From the NCBI GenBank assembly GCA_903632075.3, contig CAHIKZ030005578.1, positions 582,501 to 646,500 on the forward strand: a stretch of 64,000 nt of DNA, read 5' to 3'. The notes beneath the pieces are model-generated. The model searched no databases. It was not told the DNA's origin and saw nothing but the letters and a program-made list of their open reading frames with translations. This document shows, piece by piece, positions 51,064 through 63,780 of the stretch. The first letter of the stretch is position 1, and every line of letters starts with the position of its first letter. The stretch comes from Acanthosepion pharaonis. Lineage: Eukaryota > Mollusca > Cephalopoda > Sepiida > Sepiidae. The position numbers were made by a program, and so were the translations under genes.

Positions 51064-52846
51064 GTAATGTGTGGGGGGAGAGGGAGGGGGGATTAAGACA
51101 GTCCGTGATAATAGAAGAGAATATAACTTCAGAATTAATTTTTTTTATTTAAATGTTAAAAATAGGTTATTTTTTTTAAGTTAAATCGTTGTTTATGCTC
51201 CCCTCCCACATTCCTAACCTGTGTGTGAATGTGTGTTTGTTATTGTGTATATCATTAAAATATTTCCAAGTAAGAGTAAACACCATCTCTTGAAGTTAGC
51301 ATAAAAAATTACAATGGTAACATTTTTGAGAGATTATCTATTGTAGCATGTTAACAAACAAGACATATTTGAGTTGGCGTGTTGGCTTTTTAGGGTTAAG
51401 ACATCAGCTTTGACCACAGAGAATGGATAATCTAGCAGAGAAAAATAAAGGAATTATGTGATAGAACTGCAGGGCGAATTTTTCTCTCTGCTAATAGAAA
51501 CAATAAAATGTCTCTGTGAAAATAGAATTTAAACGATAGCCAAATAACAATCAACTAATGAAAGCCATTTCCTGACGCATATAGACAATTAGTCTTTTCA
51601 GACATCTGTTTTTATAGTATTATCGATTATGTCATTGATAGTTTAACTAGAAGATATGAGTCTGTAAAGAGAAATTCTTATGCTCTTTAATTGCGTTGGC
51701 AATACTTGTTTATGTGGGGAAATCTCTTAACATCACAGCGTGTTTCATTTCCAGGACCTTACAATATTGATGTAAATTGCAAAGAAATTTTGAATGAATT
51801 AAACGAAAACGATTACACACTGTGGCAAGATTTGGGAAGTACAATTTAAAATAACGTTTTTACTTAACAAATTAAAAATGAACGTTTTAAATCTTTGCTC
51901 ATCATTCTGGATTTTCTTGTGATGCCTATAATTGCAGCTTGTGCTGTTCATTCAAACTTTCTGACAACTCGCAAGTGAAAGGGCTGAATCAGCATCAAAT
52001 CGGAACTCGAAATATTGATTTCGAATTTTAGGCAAAACATTGCACAATAGAAGGTTTGCAAAGCACTTCTGAAAACTTGAAAAGCTATTTGTACCGATAT
52101 TTTTGTTATTTTATACGCAACTCAGACCTTTTGAAATGATTAGAACTTTTGGTTTTAATAATTGGTGGGTGCAATCTTTCCTGGGGAAAATCTGTCTCTG
52201 GACGGCCTTGGTTTCACGCACGCACGCACGCACAAGCACACCCACACACGTTTGATTAAACTCAATAAACCAATGAAATGAACTGTGTAAAATATCCAGT
52301 TAAATGTTCAACTTGATTCTCACCAGAAGGCATTGTGTTACTTGAAGCAAAGATGAATAGTGTTGAACATGGTGATCTGGATAAGTACGGACATAGTATA
52401 AATTGCTCTCATTTTGTTTAAATGGTACACCAATGCACGGATTAATCATTCAGTGGAAATTATCTATGATGATCAGTAAATTTTAGAAAGAAATGTCAGA
52501 TCGGTATGGAAGGAGGGAAAAATCACTGAATACGGACAAACTGACATTGGAATGCCAGTTTGAAAAATGGGAGAGGTGAAAGGAACACTTCGAAATTTTC
52601 ATGGCAAAAAGCAAGAGTGATATAAAATTTCCCTGTAGTAATGTAGTTGACAACTGAATCCTCAAACGACAGAAAACGCACAAAAATGAAAAAAACTCTC
52701 CATTTGTGATATTAAATCCAAAACACCTTCTCTATGTCTTTACGGCAAAATAAAAAAAAATCACTCGAATCGGTACACCTGAAGTAAAACCCGTCTCTGG
52801 TCCAAACGGGAATAACTTTTAATCTCTCTGTCTCTCTGTCTCTCTG

Positions 52847-52901
<55 letters not shown>

Positions 52902-55900
52902 TTCTATCTCTTTCCCGTTGCTAGTATATGACATCTACTTCGGACGCAGTGCTAAATTATTGGGTTGATTAGAATGTTCATTAGCTTATTAAATAGAAAA
53001 TATACCGAACAAAATTTTTAGGCCAGCCCAATACAAAGTTAAATCACAAAGACTATTTAATCAGTTTGAATATTGCCCTTTCCGCTAAACGTTTTGTTTA
53101 ATTTCAAAAAAAAATATTTTTGTAATTTTCAGAAGAGTCAATATAATTCTGCGTGATGTTTTGAATTTTAAACTCATTATTTAAGCATTTACTTTCATAC
53201 TTTTTACTATTTTTTCTTAATACAAATCTCATAAAGCAATGATGAGCACACGACTTTTAAAATTTGTTTTGTAAAAGTAATTAAAAATGATGCCTATCTC
53301 CAGAGAAGATGAAACATTATTTTAGTCATTTCCTATGATTAAAAACTGATATTAATTTTGATAAAAATGAGACGATCATAATGAGAAAATTTCGCGCAAT
53401 TTATTTAATTGTTCCTCTTAAGGTTTTAAAATGTTTATTTAAATTTTTTTCTACAATATTTTTCTGGGAGAAAATATTAGCAAAATACCATTCAGTCATA
53501 GTACATGGTATGATAAGGTGGCTGATTTGAAATTTGACTCTCGACATAAAATCGGCGCTGTAAGAGAAAAGGTTTTTAAAAAGCGCCATTTTTATCACAC
53601 ATATTGCGAATTCTGAAACTGAGTTAAACTGTAAAGAATCTTGTCAACATTAGCCAAATATTTGTAGAAATGTTTGAGGAAAACAAAATAAAAAAATTAT
53701 TTGTATGTTGTGTTTGTGTGGTGAGGTTTGGAGCATTGCAAAAATCAAAAGAAAACGATTTTGCTTTATTTGCGCAAACATTCTGCAAGATATTTTTCTG
53801 GCTATGAATTTTGCTTCTCACAGGAAACGTCTCTCTTGGCGAAAATGATATTCAGACATGATGCTCTTCATGTGTCGATTTTAGAAATAATTCTACTTTC
53901 TGCTTTTTTTTTTTTTTTTTTTTTTGCAGGATGTCAAAACTGACAAGTTGGGAAGCAGTTTTTTACAACATTCAGCAAGATGCTCTTTACGATGGCCGAG
54001 ATCCAGTGATCAATGCAGTCCTTAAAGATTTGGCTGAGCAGCCAATCGAAGAAGTTGGTAAGTTAGATCAAAGCTTCGTAGATGCTTTTTGCAACACACA
54101 TCCTGCAGATCTTTTCAAAATATTTAAATCATACACACTGCATATATTAGATACATACATATATAAATTCTTCCACAGCTATATATATATATATATATAT
54201 AAACATATATTGTTAAATATAACAGACAATGAATGCTTATGATGTTTGATAATGAGCTGTTCTAAACTCGTATATTTGCTTTAATTTTGGATGAAAATAA
54301 AGACAAAAATTGTCCAACATTTGGATATTTTTATTAAGCGGTTCCTAGATCTAAGCTTTTGCCTCACATGAGCCATCTTCAGAGTGGTTATATGGACATT
54401 TAAACAAAGATATTCACCATCAAAGATATATTCTGTTATGGTGACATAGAAGAATGCTATGCGACGATAACTGTCGCAAATTAGCACACGCATGTCGTAA
54501 ATTCATGGTGTGGTTCTATGACGTCATACCACTTGAAAGACCGAAATATTAAGAAAATAACCATATGTCTAGATTCGATGTAATGTGTTGGAATTTGTTT
54601 GAAATGTTAATTCTGTTGAGTGTGTGTTGCTTTGTTTTAATGTAGATGGGCTCCAGTATCTGAAAGTTCTTTTTATTGTATGTATATGTGAGTATTGTTG
54701 TGTTATCAACTAATATCGCGTGGTTGTAGAGCGTGGTTGTAGTAAAACCAATATATATATATATAGTTGGCTTATTATTAGTATCAGAGATACAATCTCT
54801 GAACAGGTATGTAAATTGATACACTACATTATTTTTTGTAGAGGATTTAGTTGTGTGGTTGTAGGGTTATTAGCGACTGTGAGGTCAATTGGTTTATATT
54901 TTTTAGGATATATGATGAGATTAACTTGTTTATTATTATTATTAATGGGTTTAACGTTTCTACCTATATTGTTTTTTAGTGCTGTTTCATCATGTTTGTA
55001 ATTATTATGCATTTGGTTACAATAGTATAAGTTAATAGTGTTATGTTTATTTTGACGTACACCATTATTATTAATATTATCAATTTTGTTAGAGTTAAGT
55101 TTATTGAGATACATTTTAATTTGTTGATCAATGACGGATTTAGGAAATCCATTATTAACAAGTGTTTGTTTAATGTTATGTAATTCTTCATAGATTATGG
55201 TTTTGGAAGAAGATATCATTTGTGTGCGTTGGATTAAGTTTTTTTATGATGACTAACTTATATCGTTGGGGGCATTCACTATTATAATTAAGAAGACGTG
55301 AGTTAATGCTATTGTTTTTTTTTACATAGAGAAGTAGTAAATTTATGTGTGCTAGAATCAATAAGTACATCAAGGAATGGAATTTTATTATTAATATTAA
55401 CTTCTAATGTGAATTTGAGGATGGAGTGACTTTCAAATTTGTTCTTAAGCTGTGTAATTTGATCAATATTTTTAGCTAAAACGAAAATGGCTTCTATGTA
55501 TTTTACATATATAGCGGGTTTATTAGTGTCACTAAGTATATGTAAATAATAATAATCAAGAAGAAAACCTTAAAGATTCATTTCGGTTATAATTTATTTC
55601 GTGAATATGCATATATTCATGTCTTCAGACCGAATGGGGACAATACCCCGGATTGATATATTAGATTGATAGGGGGATGGGAAAGCAAGAAAAAGAGAAG
55701 AAAGAGGAGAGGAAGAAGAAAAGTGAATAGTCAAGTTCTTTTTAAAACGTCAGATAGAGGGTAAGGAAAGGAAATGGAGGAAGGAAGAGTTGAATAGCTA
55801 GTAGTAAGCCTAAAATAGACTGACACGGTCAAGAATTTTTTCCTTAAAGTATGGAACTTTGTATATCATGTTATATAGCAAATTGACCGATATGGCCTGC

Positions 55901-57083
55901 TATTTTAGACAGGACAAATCAACACAATTTCAAATAAGTTAGTCGAATAAAAGGGCCCTTAATACAAATAATAAATAAAAATTACAATAATGATAATAAT
56001 GTTGTATACTTCGGCAGTGCAGTCATAGATTTAACAAACACGCAAAAAACACGTGTGATACGCAATATAAACACACATGCACATATACATACATATATAA
56101 GTGAACATTGAAGTCAACACCCAGCGTTGACAGTATGTTTCTTGCTTAAACGAAATCTTCATGGTCTGATGATTGCGTTTATGCATGAAATAGATTGTCG
56201 CCACTGGGTGTTGACCTCAGTGTCCATTTTTTATTTACATATTCTCTATCCTTGATATTAAATATAGCATTCCTTAAAACTATAATTTTATCATATATAT
56301 GTTTAAGATATAAATACTATTCTTGTAATCAAGCATACATTGACAAAGCTGTGTCCAAAGTTACTTAGCAATAACAACGTTTAGCATCTTTTATCATCAA
56401 AATATTTCATAAACCAATCACAAACACCTTTTATCAGTTATTTGAAAGTTAAAATGTTTTTCCTGGAGGTGACTACTTTGATTGCATTCCTAGACAATGC
56501 TACTTAATTGGTAATTTATCTTTGGCCTGCAAACTAACAAGTCTTCTTAAAAAATGGCTAAGAAAGTAAGTTCTAAGGCTTCAAATGTCACAACGACGAG
56601 TCTGTTGTAAATACCTAATCAGAAAATCTAAGATTATTTGCGTGTTGGAAAATTGCAGGTTCTAGAAGGCAGTCGATTTCAAGCATAGATTGTCCGACTT
56701 CAAAAGACTTAATTACAGTCAAAATTGTAACCAACAAGAAAACGCTCTTCTTTTGTTTATCTCGACTAAGTTCATGTATTTCATGATACATGAGATGACT
56801 TGGATACATAGACGATAATTTTCAGTTCCGTCCGACGTAGATATTTATCATGGATGTTACGATGAGTGGACGGGCAATTTCAGATAGGCAAATACAGGTC
56901 TTAATTAGCAAGACGAAGAAAAAGAAGAAAAACTTGTTATTATAGTTGAAGTAATAACTCGTTTGAAAAATAAAAATCTCTTGTCTGCATAATTTTATTT
57001 CACAAGCGACGATTACATTATTGTATTCATTCTTTTTTCAGTTAAATATGAACATTTGAAATATGCCGTCTGTCTGTCTCTCT

Positions 57084-57174
<91 letters not shown>

Positions 57175-57305
57175 TAAAAAGGGACAAGAAGAAAAGTATA
57201 CCTTGATAAAGCACCTCAGAGGACGAAACGCGTTGGCTCAGTATAGTTTTCTTGTCTACAGATACACTCTGAGAATATTCACACACACATACATATGTGT
57301 GTTTA

Positions 57306-57398
<93 letters not shown>

Positions 57399-59147
57399 GT
57401 GATATGAGAGTTTATAATGTCGATGTATTATAACCACGACAAGTAAATGAGTGGTAGAAAATTGTGTTAAGCCAATTTTCCAAGTGGAGATGACCTTCCT
57501 GCATTGTCTATCAGCATTCAAAATCTTGATCGTTACTATGTTTTGAAAACAGGTTAGAGGCGCTGGGGGCAAACCTGAGTCCAAACTAAGTGGAACATAG
57601 ATCATCAGATTATTTCGAATGTGTCTTTGTCCGCCTGCTTCGCTCTTCCTTAACGAAAAAACTGGTCAGAAGTTTATACGATTTTAATCTGTTTTGTGGC
57701 GAAGAATAATAATTAAATGATACAATATTTTTCTTACTATTTTCATCAATGAAAGAAAAAATAACTCCTTTTAACAACTAAAAATTTAACCTGTTCAAAA
57801 CTCTTGTGTATATCTTAACAATGTCTGTTACGGCATCTGAAACAATCATTGAGCGTAATGCCGATACTTTACACTTTCAAGTACAAAATTAATGACAATG
57901 ATTTTTAGTTAGTTTTTTTGAAGTTCTGAAATATACAATGGAAAGAAAGAGAACTGAATTATAATGAAACAGATAACTATCTTTCCCAATCGATATTTTT
58001 CCAGACGAAAACGGTCAAACAAGGTTTAATCTGAATAACAGAGTAGAATATTATAGAATTTTATTATGGAATTGAAACTTAATTATAAAACACTGTCAGA
58101 TTTTATTTAATGTAAATTAATGATTTCCTAATAAAATGTCTTTTTAACAAATCGATATTGGCAAACTTTCAACTTATCGATACAGCATGTGAATTTCAGC
58201 TGATAATGTTTTATTTTTTATGAGAATATATATATATATATATTAACTGATTTAATGATGTCAGATTATATTATACAAAACGAGGGTTGTTCATAATGAC
58301 TGATATTTATAATAACCCAACTTCTCTGTTACTCTTTCACATACACACTTTGAATTATTGTCCTTCTCCTTAACATTATTCTAAGAAATCAGCTAAACAC
58401 TGACAGATCGATAGGTTGAATATAGACGTGAAGTCTGTTTACAAGATGACTAACATACGAAACGTCCCTAAAATATCAGATAATTTCAAGGATTCAAATA
58501 TGGAGATGTCACCAGCTACAAAAAAAAAAAAAAAAAAAACAATTCCAGACATTAAATGTTAATGATGCTTGAAGTCTCTTAAGCAACAATTTTCAAACTT
58601 TCAAAAATAAAGAAGTAAAAATGTTTAAAAAATGTTTAAAGTAAAATTAATTTAAATAAAAACAAACTGAAAACAAAAATGAAAGGATTTCTTTCATACA
58701 TATTTTTGCAAGACAAGCATTATTTCTTTTAGAAATTTACAGATATCATACGCAAACTTAAAGCTTTTAATGTTTATAATCTTCGTTGTTTTTTGTAATC
58801 ATTTCACCCTAAACAAGGCGATAATGCCTCTAAGACGCAAGGGTTTACTAGGCGCGAAAGAGAATGAGAAGACTTTAAATTTTGCATAATGCCCATGGCA
58901 TTTCTGGTTGACTATTTAATTCTTTTGTCTACGTTTAAGTTCATTAACTTCCTAAGCTATTATTTTTCCATTTTTTTTTCAGAAATGAAAACCGGTGGAA
59001 CCCAACTGAAGCTTATATTTACATTCCAGAATGAAGGAAGAGCCTTATTTAAGCCGATGAGGTAAGACACTTTGATTTCACTACACACACATACACGCGC
59101 GCACACGCACACGCACACATCACCTCATATATACGCACACGCATACA

Positions 59148-59181
<34 letters not shown>

Positions 59182-61336
59182 TAGATCAAATCTACGGCGT
59201 CCTTTCGAATTAACGTCGGATCATGGTCAGCAATAAAACAGTACTCAGTCAAAGCTGTAAGGAAAGATGAAAAATTCTGGAGACTCTTTACATCAAATAA
59301 CAGTAACCCACCAACAAAAATTTCGTTTTAATATCGGCGCACACATGGTAAAATGGTTTTGAACCTTGAAGTTCTTCAAGTCACATGACTCTATACTTTA
59401 TTCTAGCAACATAGCCGATGAATCCACGTTTATTGCAAACTATCGGTGCATAATTTAACTGACGCTCGTGTTTACATCTACCCCCCCCACCTTCCTACAC
59501 ATTGATAATTCCATCAACAAACCATATTTAGTCAGATGCAGTCCTTCTAGAGGACAAAATGAGTTACACAGAATTTATATATATATATATATATATATAT
59601 AAACAATATTTTCTCTATATAGAGATTAAAATATATTTTTGTTTCTAAAATGATTATCATATATTAATCATCAGAACTTTTTTTCTACCAATTTTAATAA
59701 CTGTCGAAATTGAAAACCTTTCACATTGAAAATTATTGCCAATAATAACTCAATTTTTGAATTATATTTAATTACAACTTTAAATAGAAATCTCATTTCA
59801 TACAAATAGTCTGTAACATATGTGAGCTGTTTTTTTTTTTTATGTAAATTATGTTATACTAACGTAGGTCCTTGAAAATATATCTTTTGTGCCTGACCTT
59901 CCATTGACTGGAATATGTTATTTTATTGGTGCATAATAAAAGTATAAGAAGCTATTGAAAATTCGCCTGAAACTGGCTTTTCTTTCTAATCACAGATTTC
60001 CACGAGACAAAGAGACTTTACCGAACCATTTCTACTTTGTTGATTTTGAGAGACACAATGCAGAAATTGCTGCTTTCCACTTGGACAGGTTAGTGATATT
60101 ACTTCATATCAAATCTGGTGTTGACGTCTGAACGGAAATGTTATTTGGAAAATAGAAATTTGTTAGTTGAAAGTAAAAGATAACATATATAAAATTGATA
60201 TTTGATGAATACATGAATGAACCTCGAAATATGCTGTACTAAACAATTTTTTTTCTTTTTTTGAATTTGATATCAGCTGAAAGATATCAGCTTCTTGTGG
60301 TTAGTGTATAAAATGCAAACCATACGAAAAAAAGGTTCTTTGTATTAAACATTACAGTATTGATGTTTTTCTTAATGTTAAGTACCAAATAGTTTGTTTT
60401 GATTATCCTTAAAAATATAACCAAAATGAAAATCAATTTGAAAACATGACTTATGAGCAAAATTAGACAACCTTTTGATCAATACAGCGGGCATTTTGAA
60501 AACAGGACACAAGAAAATCTATTAACAAATAATGATCAGAATATTCGACTCCTGTCTACAGTCTTTTGGACAAAACCGAAAGACAGAAATTTGCACTGGG
60601 ATGACTTCAGCTTTGTAGAATAGGGTCATGAAGACTGGATAATAGGGTCATGAAGATAATAGGGTCATGGAGTTTGGATAATAGGATCCTAAAGATTGGA
60701 TCATAGGATGCTAAAGATTGGATAATAGGATACTAAAGATTGTGAAAATGTTAGTCTCTGAGAAAACCGACTGTCACTTGAAAGAGACAGAGAAACGATA
60801 ATGCCCAAATTGTTGCTATAAAAACTATAAATTAATTCAGATGCAGAGAAAGCAAAAAATCTAAAAGATTCTCCCGCATTAGATATTAAAAAATATAAGC
60901 GACAAGAACTGAACCGAGTTTTGGAGGCGGCGTAAGCGAAATGCACAGAATTCTAAATCGAATTATATTAGTGATCATCAGAATAAGACAAAAAACATCT
61001 GCGACAAACGAACTAACAAAAGAGAAAACTTTTCATAAAACAATTAAATTTTGATAAGTTTTGTTTTGTAGATCATTGAATCGCTTATAATTCGGCTGTA
61101 CTTGGGATTCGAAGTAAATTTTCGTTATGTATTCATTTGTAAATTCTCAGCTCTACTACAGAACTCGATCTTTTCAGCAATTGAAAGGTGATATCGTTAC
61201 AGTTTCGAGTTGTTATTGTCGAGAACAATAATTAGAGCATCGTAGAAGTCATCTAGAATTTTCTCCCCTCTTCCTCCTCCTCCTCCTAGATGCACAGCTG
61301 AATTGCATGAAAGACATCAATGAACTTGAGTTTAAG

Positions 61337-61381
<45 letters not shown>

Positions 61382-63406
61382 TCAGCAGAGATGTTGTACT
61401 AATGTCTGCCTGCGTTTGTTTGATAGATGGCTTTCTTAAAACTCTGTCGTTGTAGAGGCAGTCTTTATCCAGTGGTAAGAGAAACCATTATAACCTCCAT
61501 ATTGCAGGAGTTACCCGATATGAGGCAGAAAAAAATGACATCACATCGCGTGTACGGCTTCCCTTTGGATTTGACCCGTGAATTTTCTTCCGAAGTCTGT
61601 GTCTCCCACCCAATTACCTGTTCTGTGTAAGTTAGTATAGGGATTTAATCATAGCTACACTTGTGGAGGAGTAATGAACTGTGCAAAGTGTTTTTGCTAT
61701 CCAAGCAAGATGTTATCAATTTCATTATGTTTAATGAGATAAGCCAAATTCTTAGTTTTTAATCTCGTAAAAGATTCTGACTTTTGCTCAAGAATCTCTG
61801 GTTACTGTGCAAAGTAAAGATATTAAACTCTTAAATATTTTACACGACTGCATGTCCCCCGGTTTTATCAAGTACATAAGTGAATATATATTTGAGCATA
61901 ATTTTTTTTTTAAAATAGAACAGAGATTTATAATTATATGATTGAAAATATACGTAAAATCAAAAGCAATTAAAAACTGAAGATGGTGGTGATCGGATTC
62001 GTTAGCCTGTTAATCGAAATTTGGTTGTAGAAATAAAATTTTGTGTAATCAAACCTCTTTTTGGGTTTGGTTTCTTAGTTGAACAAGATAACATTTGTAA
62101 AATATATAAGTATTTAATACATAGATGGACGATTTTTTTTTATCTAAATCTAAATGATAATAGGAATAGTAACCGTTTCTAATTCGGTATTCATTACTCG
62201 AACGGTTAATGCTGTTGTCGGTTGAAATTTATCTTAAAACAATTTTTCAGGAAAATAGGTTTCTCAAGTCCAGTACCTGTCATTATTGTTTCCATGACTA
62301 ATTGTTCAATCTTCGTAAATGGCAAATTTATAGATAAACATCAGCGGAGATCATGACGATGGAAGAAAAATGTAAACATTTATACGGAGTTTTCATTTGC
62401 CAATGATGATTGATATTTCCTTTTCTAAATGTAAGATAATAACATTTCAGAATTGTTTAGTTAGCAAATTCGGGAACATTGTCATCTTTTGCATCGACTT
62501 ATTAATTCCGACCATACTTCAATTGTTGCCATGTCTGTAGTTATTTCACTTGAAACGGTTTTGGAAAACGGAACAGGCACAACTTGAAGGTTCATTTGTC
62601 TAGATTCTCAAATTTCAAGAAAAAATTAAACTTTACCCAGAGGTCGGCAAACTTTTGGAGATAGCGTGCCAGACAGCTATGTCTCGGAGGAGGGCCATGA
62701 TATCTAATATACTATAATAAATTGTTTCGACCTCAGACCGCTCCGTCCAGAAAGATTTCTTTGTCCGGAGGTTTGAAGAAAAACAATTAAGTTAATGTTA
62801 TTGTTATGTTATTTAAACATGGTTCCTTAATTTACTGCAGAAATAAAACAGGATAACAACACAAACAACAAAAAATGCAAATTCCTTACTATGGTTAAGT
62901 TGGTGGGGCAGACTAAAATCGTGGACTGCATGTGGCCCAGGGTGTCGACCCCTGCTTTACACATTCTAAAAGCTTCGATTCTTTGTCTCATACTATTTAA
63001 ACTTTTCATCTCCATGATAGATACAAAAAATTACTTTATAAAATATTTCATATCAAATAATATATTCCTTATTGCAATTAGCGTCTAACTCTAAATGGCA
63101 GTTGATATTTGAATTTGCTTAAAGTCCAGCATATTTTACTTTCGAATTGTTCCGGTAAAAATATTAACAAATATTTCTTTCTCTTCACATTTCCTTTCTT
63201 ATTAACTCTTTGTCGGTTGTTGCATTTAAGATTGCCATTATTTGCCATAATTATTTGCGATTTTTTATTGTTTTCAATCATTGTGTTATACAGGATCCTT
63301 AATTTTAATCGGGTACCACCAAACACTGGTCGCCTCATCAATATGACACGTGATATTAAAAGATTAGCCGACAAGAAATTGGCCAAGACATTCTTTATAT
63401 CTCCAG
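49358..63406 (+). CDS. FAM20C: FAM20C-type secretory-pathway protein kinase, 5' five coding exons (partial)
   Basis: Joining 49358-50037, 53930-54057, 58983-59061, 59996-60088 and 63294-63406 gives 1093 nt: 364 complete codons plus one base, with no stop. Seen: a hydrophobic signal anchor at residues about 7-23, a low-complexity stem (12 Gly at 89-100, acidic patch 106-110, QQQQ 141-144), then a kinase-like region with MKTGGTQLKL (271-280), ALFKPM (290-295), ERHNAEIAAFHLDR (314-327) and LINMT (341-345). Family knowledge: FAM20C is the Golgi casein kinase that phosphorylates S-x-E motifs of secreted proteins; FKP supplies the ATP-binding lysine and the Glu in RHNAE helps bind nucleotide and metal. 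Both are kept, which argues for an active kinase rather than a FAM20A-type pseudokinase. The NMT sequon is conserved in the family. These blocks fit FAM20C/A far better than the xylosylkinase FAM20B. The catalytic-loop and metal-binding Asp and the C-terminal cysteines lie beyond the window. Intron phases are 2,1,2,2,1. Confidence 0.92.
50038..53929 (+). other. FAM20C: FAM20C intron 1 (phase 2, 3.9 kb)
   Basis: No additional exon seen. It holds (TA)n tracts at 50341-50373 and 50635-50699, a (CT)n(TA)n compound array at 50991-51057, a (TCTG)/(CT)n array at 52820-52905, and a unique-looking block at 50374-50620 that I cannot assign. The rest is AT-rich with no protein-like reading frame. The 22-T polypyrimidine tract of the acceptor is unusually long. 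Confidence 0.8.
53930..54057 (+). CDS. FAM20C: FAM20C coding exon 2
   Basis: Preceded by about 22 T and TTTGCAG, an excellent acceptor; the donor is GTTG|GTAAGT. It completes codon 227 (AT|G) and encodes residues 228-269, including SWEAVFYNIQQDALY and DPVINAVLKDLAEQPIEEV. This matches the family segment just before the kinase fold (human NRYELY...NPAIEALLHDL). The first base belongs to the split codon, so the exon starts one base before the apparent ATG. The frame stays open past the donor to 54242, but that extension has no family similarity. Confidence 0.93.
54246..55560 (-). pseudogene. Penelope-like element relic: RT end, GIY-YIG region, 3'UTR
   Basis: Minus strand, right to left: KYIEAIFVLAKNIDQITQLKNKFES (RT motif YVDD degraded to IEA), ILKFTLEVNINNKIPFLDVLIDS, LNYNSECPQRYK, NIKQTLVNNGFPKSVID, LIIYPKKYKP, then VYQFTYLFRDC and YIGFTTTTLYNHAILVD. 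The last two match the Penelope CxxCYVGxTxxxLxxR GIY-YIG endonuclease region. Many frameshifts. The 3' end (54246-54427) recurs at 63829. Confidence 0.85.
56101..56227. mobile_element. 127-bp TIR element
   Basis: Ends carry GAAGTCAACACCCAG and the complement CTGGGTGTTGACCTC; similarity extends imperfectly for about 48 bp on each side. Confidence 0.65.
57083..57400. repeat. Compound microsatellites flanking a repeat motif
   Basis: (CA)n(TA)n at 57083-57172, then (TCTA)n(TA)n(GA)n at 57307-57400. The open frames on both strands here are repeat translations. Confidence 0.9.
57214..57238 (+). repeat. Dispersed repeat fragment, copy 2
   Basis: Identical over 25 bp to 38-62; lies in FAM20C intron 2 between two compound microsatellites. 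Confidence 0.6.
58983..59061 (+). CDS. FAM20C: FAM20C coding exon 3
   Basis: Acceptor T9-CAG|AAATG, donor ATGAG|GTAAGA. It encodes residues 270-295 plus two bases: E-MKTGGTQLKLIFTFQNEGRALFKPM. This is the kinase N-lobe beta sheet; the lysine in LFKPM (K293) is the presumed ATP-binding lysine. At 79 bp it is too short to stand out alone, but the frame and protein match are unambiguous. Confidence 0.95.
59062..59995 (+). other. FAM20C: FAM20C intron 3 (phase 2, 0.9 kb)
   Basis: Short AT-rich intron with (CA)n and (TA)n tracts at 59082-59178 and a second (TA)n at 59576-59600. No coding or RNA feature seen. Confidence 0.85.
59996..60088 (+). CDS. FAM20C: FAM20C coding exon 4
   Basis: Acceptor AATCACAG|ATTTCC, donor GACAG|GTTAGT. 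It encodes residues 296-326 plus two bases, reading FPRDKETLPNHFYFVDFERHNAEIAAFHLD. The segment ERHNAEIAAFHLDR is a hallmark of the FAM20/four-jointed family. Glu319 in RHNAE is the position reported as Gln in the FAM20A pseudokinase, so this protein looks catalytically competent at that site. Confidence 0.95.
60615..60740 (+). repeat. Approximately 23-bp minisatellite in intron 4
   Basis: About five units like GGATAATAGGATACTAAAGA, earlier ones reading ATAGGGTCATGAAG; array boundaries are imprecise. Confidence 0.8.
62638..62954. mobile_element. hAT-like MITE with 8-bp target duplication
   Basis: Left end CAGAGGTCGGCAAACTTTT, right end the complement of CAGGGGTCGACACCCTGG, typical of hAT termini (CAGGGGTCGGCAAACT). 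Flanked by CTTTACCC and CTTTACAC, 7 of 8 matching. No transposase. Confidence 0.75.
63294..63406 (+). CDS. FAM20C: FAM20C coding exon 5 (last in window)
   Basis: Acceptor TTATACAG|GATCC, donor TCCAG|GTAAGA. It completes Arg327 and encodes residues 328-364: ILNFNRVPPNTGRLINMT, then a basic DIKRLADKKLAKTFFISP stretch. Both match the FAM20C central region (RRVPP..GR.VNMT, TFFISP). The NMT sequon (343-345) is a conserved glycosylation site. The gene continues past the window: the expected next segment (cysteine-rich FYGEC-like, then HRD/DFG equivalents) is absent here. Confidence 0.95.
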
Positions 63407-63729
63407 GTAAGAATAAGAATTTTTGCCTCAAATAATATTGCTACTTGGATTCGAAGAGGTTTCTTTGTGGCCCGGAAGTGTTGTTTTTATAGACATATTA
63501 GACCAGCAATAACGACACAAAAAGAACAACAATACAATGAGTACTAATAGAAACCCCTAACACAGTAAACACAATACAGTTTCTTCATTTTATCTTTTCA
63601 TTTAAATACAATTAATATTACTACTACTCATAATAATATATCAAATCTAACTATGTAAGAAGGGGAACCGTATTGTTGTAGACTACAGTACAATCGCTGC
63701 CCTTACATCGCTTGTTATTATTGTTCATA

Positions 63730-63780
<51 letters not shown>

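Larger units (their letters stand above)
54058..58982 (+). other. FAM20C: FAM20C intron 2 (phase 1, 4.9 kb)
   Basis: Contains a minus-strand Penelope-like relic (54246-55560), a purine-rich block (55670-55800), a 127-bp TIR element (56101-56227), compound (CA)n(TA)n and (TA)n(GA)n arrays (57083-57172, 57307-57400), and a dispersed 25-bp motif at 57214. The stretch 57440-58970 shows nothing recognisable except A(18) near 58520. Confidence 0.8.
60089..63293 (+). other. FAM20C: FAM20C intron 4 (phase 2, 3.2 kb)
   Basis: Contains a 23-bp minisatellite (60615-60740), a (TA)n tract (61341-61377) and a hAT-like MITE (62638-62954). The 67-codon open frame at 61427-61630 has no recognisable family features, and including it is not needed for frame continuity. 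Confidence 0.8.

Noticed and set aside
54058..54242. Continuation of FAM20C exon 2 through the open frame
   Set aside because: The GTAAGT donor at 54058, loss of family similarity after EEVG, and perfect in-frame joining to exon 3 support splicing.
58983..63406. FAM20B or FAM20A identity
   Set aside because: MKTGGTQLKL, FERHNAEIAAFHLDR, RVPP..GR.INMT and TFFISP fit FAM20C best; FAM20B has a different N-lobe sequence and the FAM20A Glu-to-Gln change is absent.
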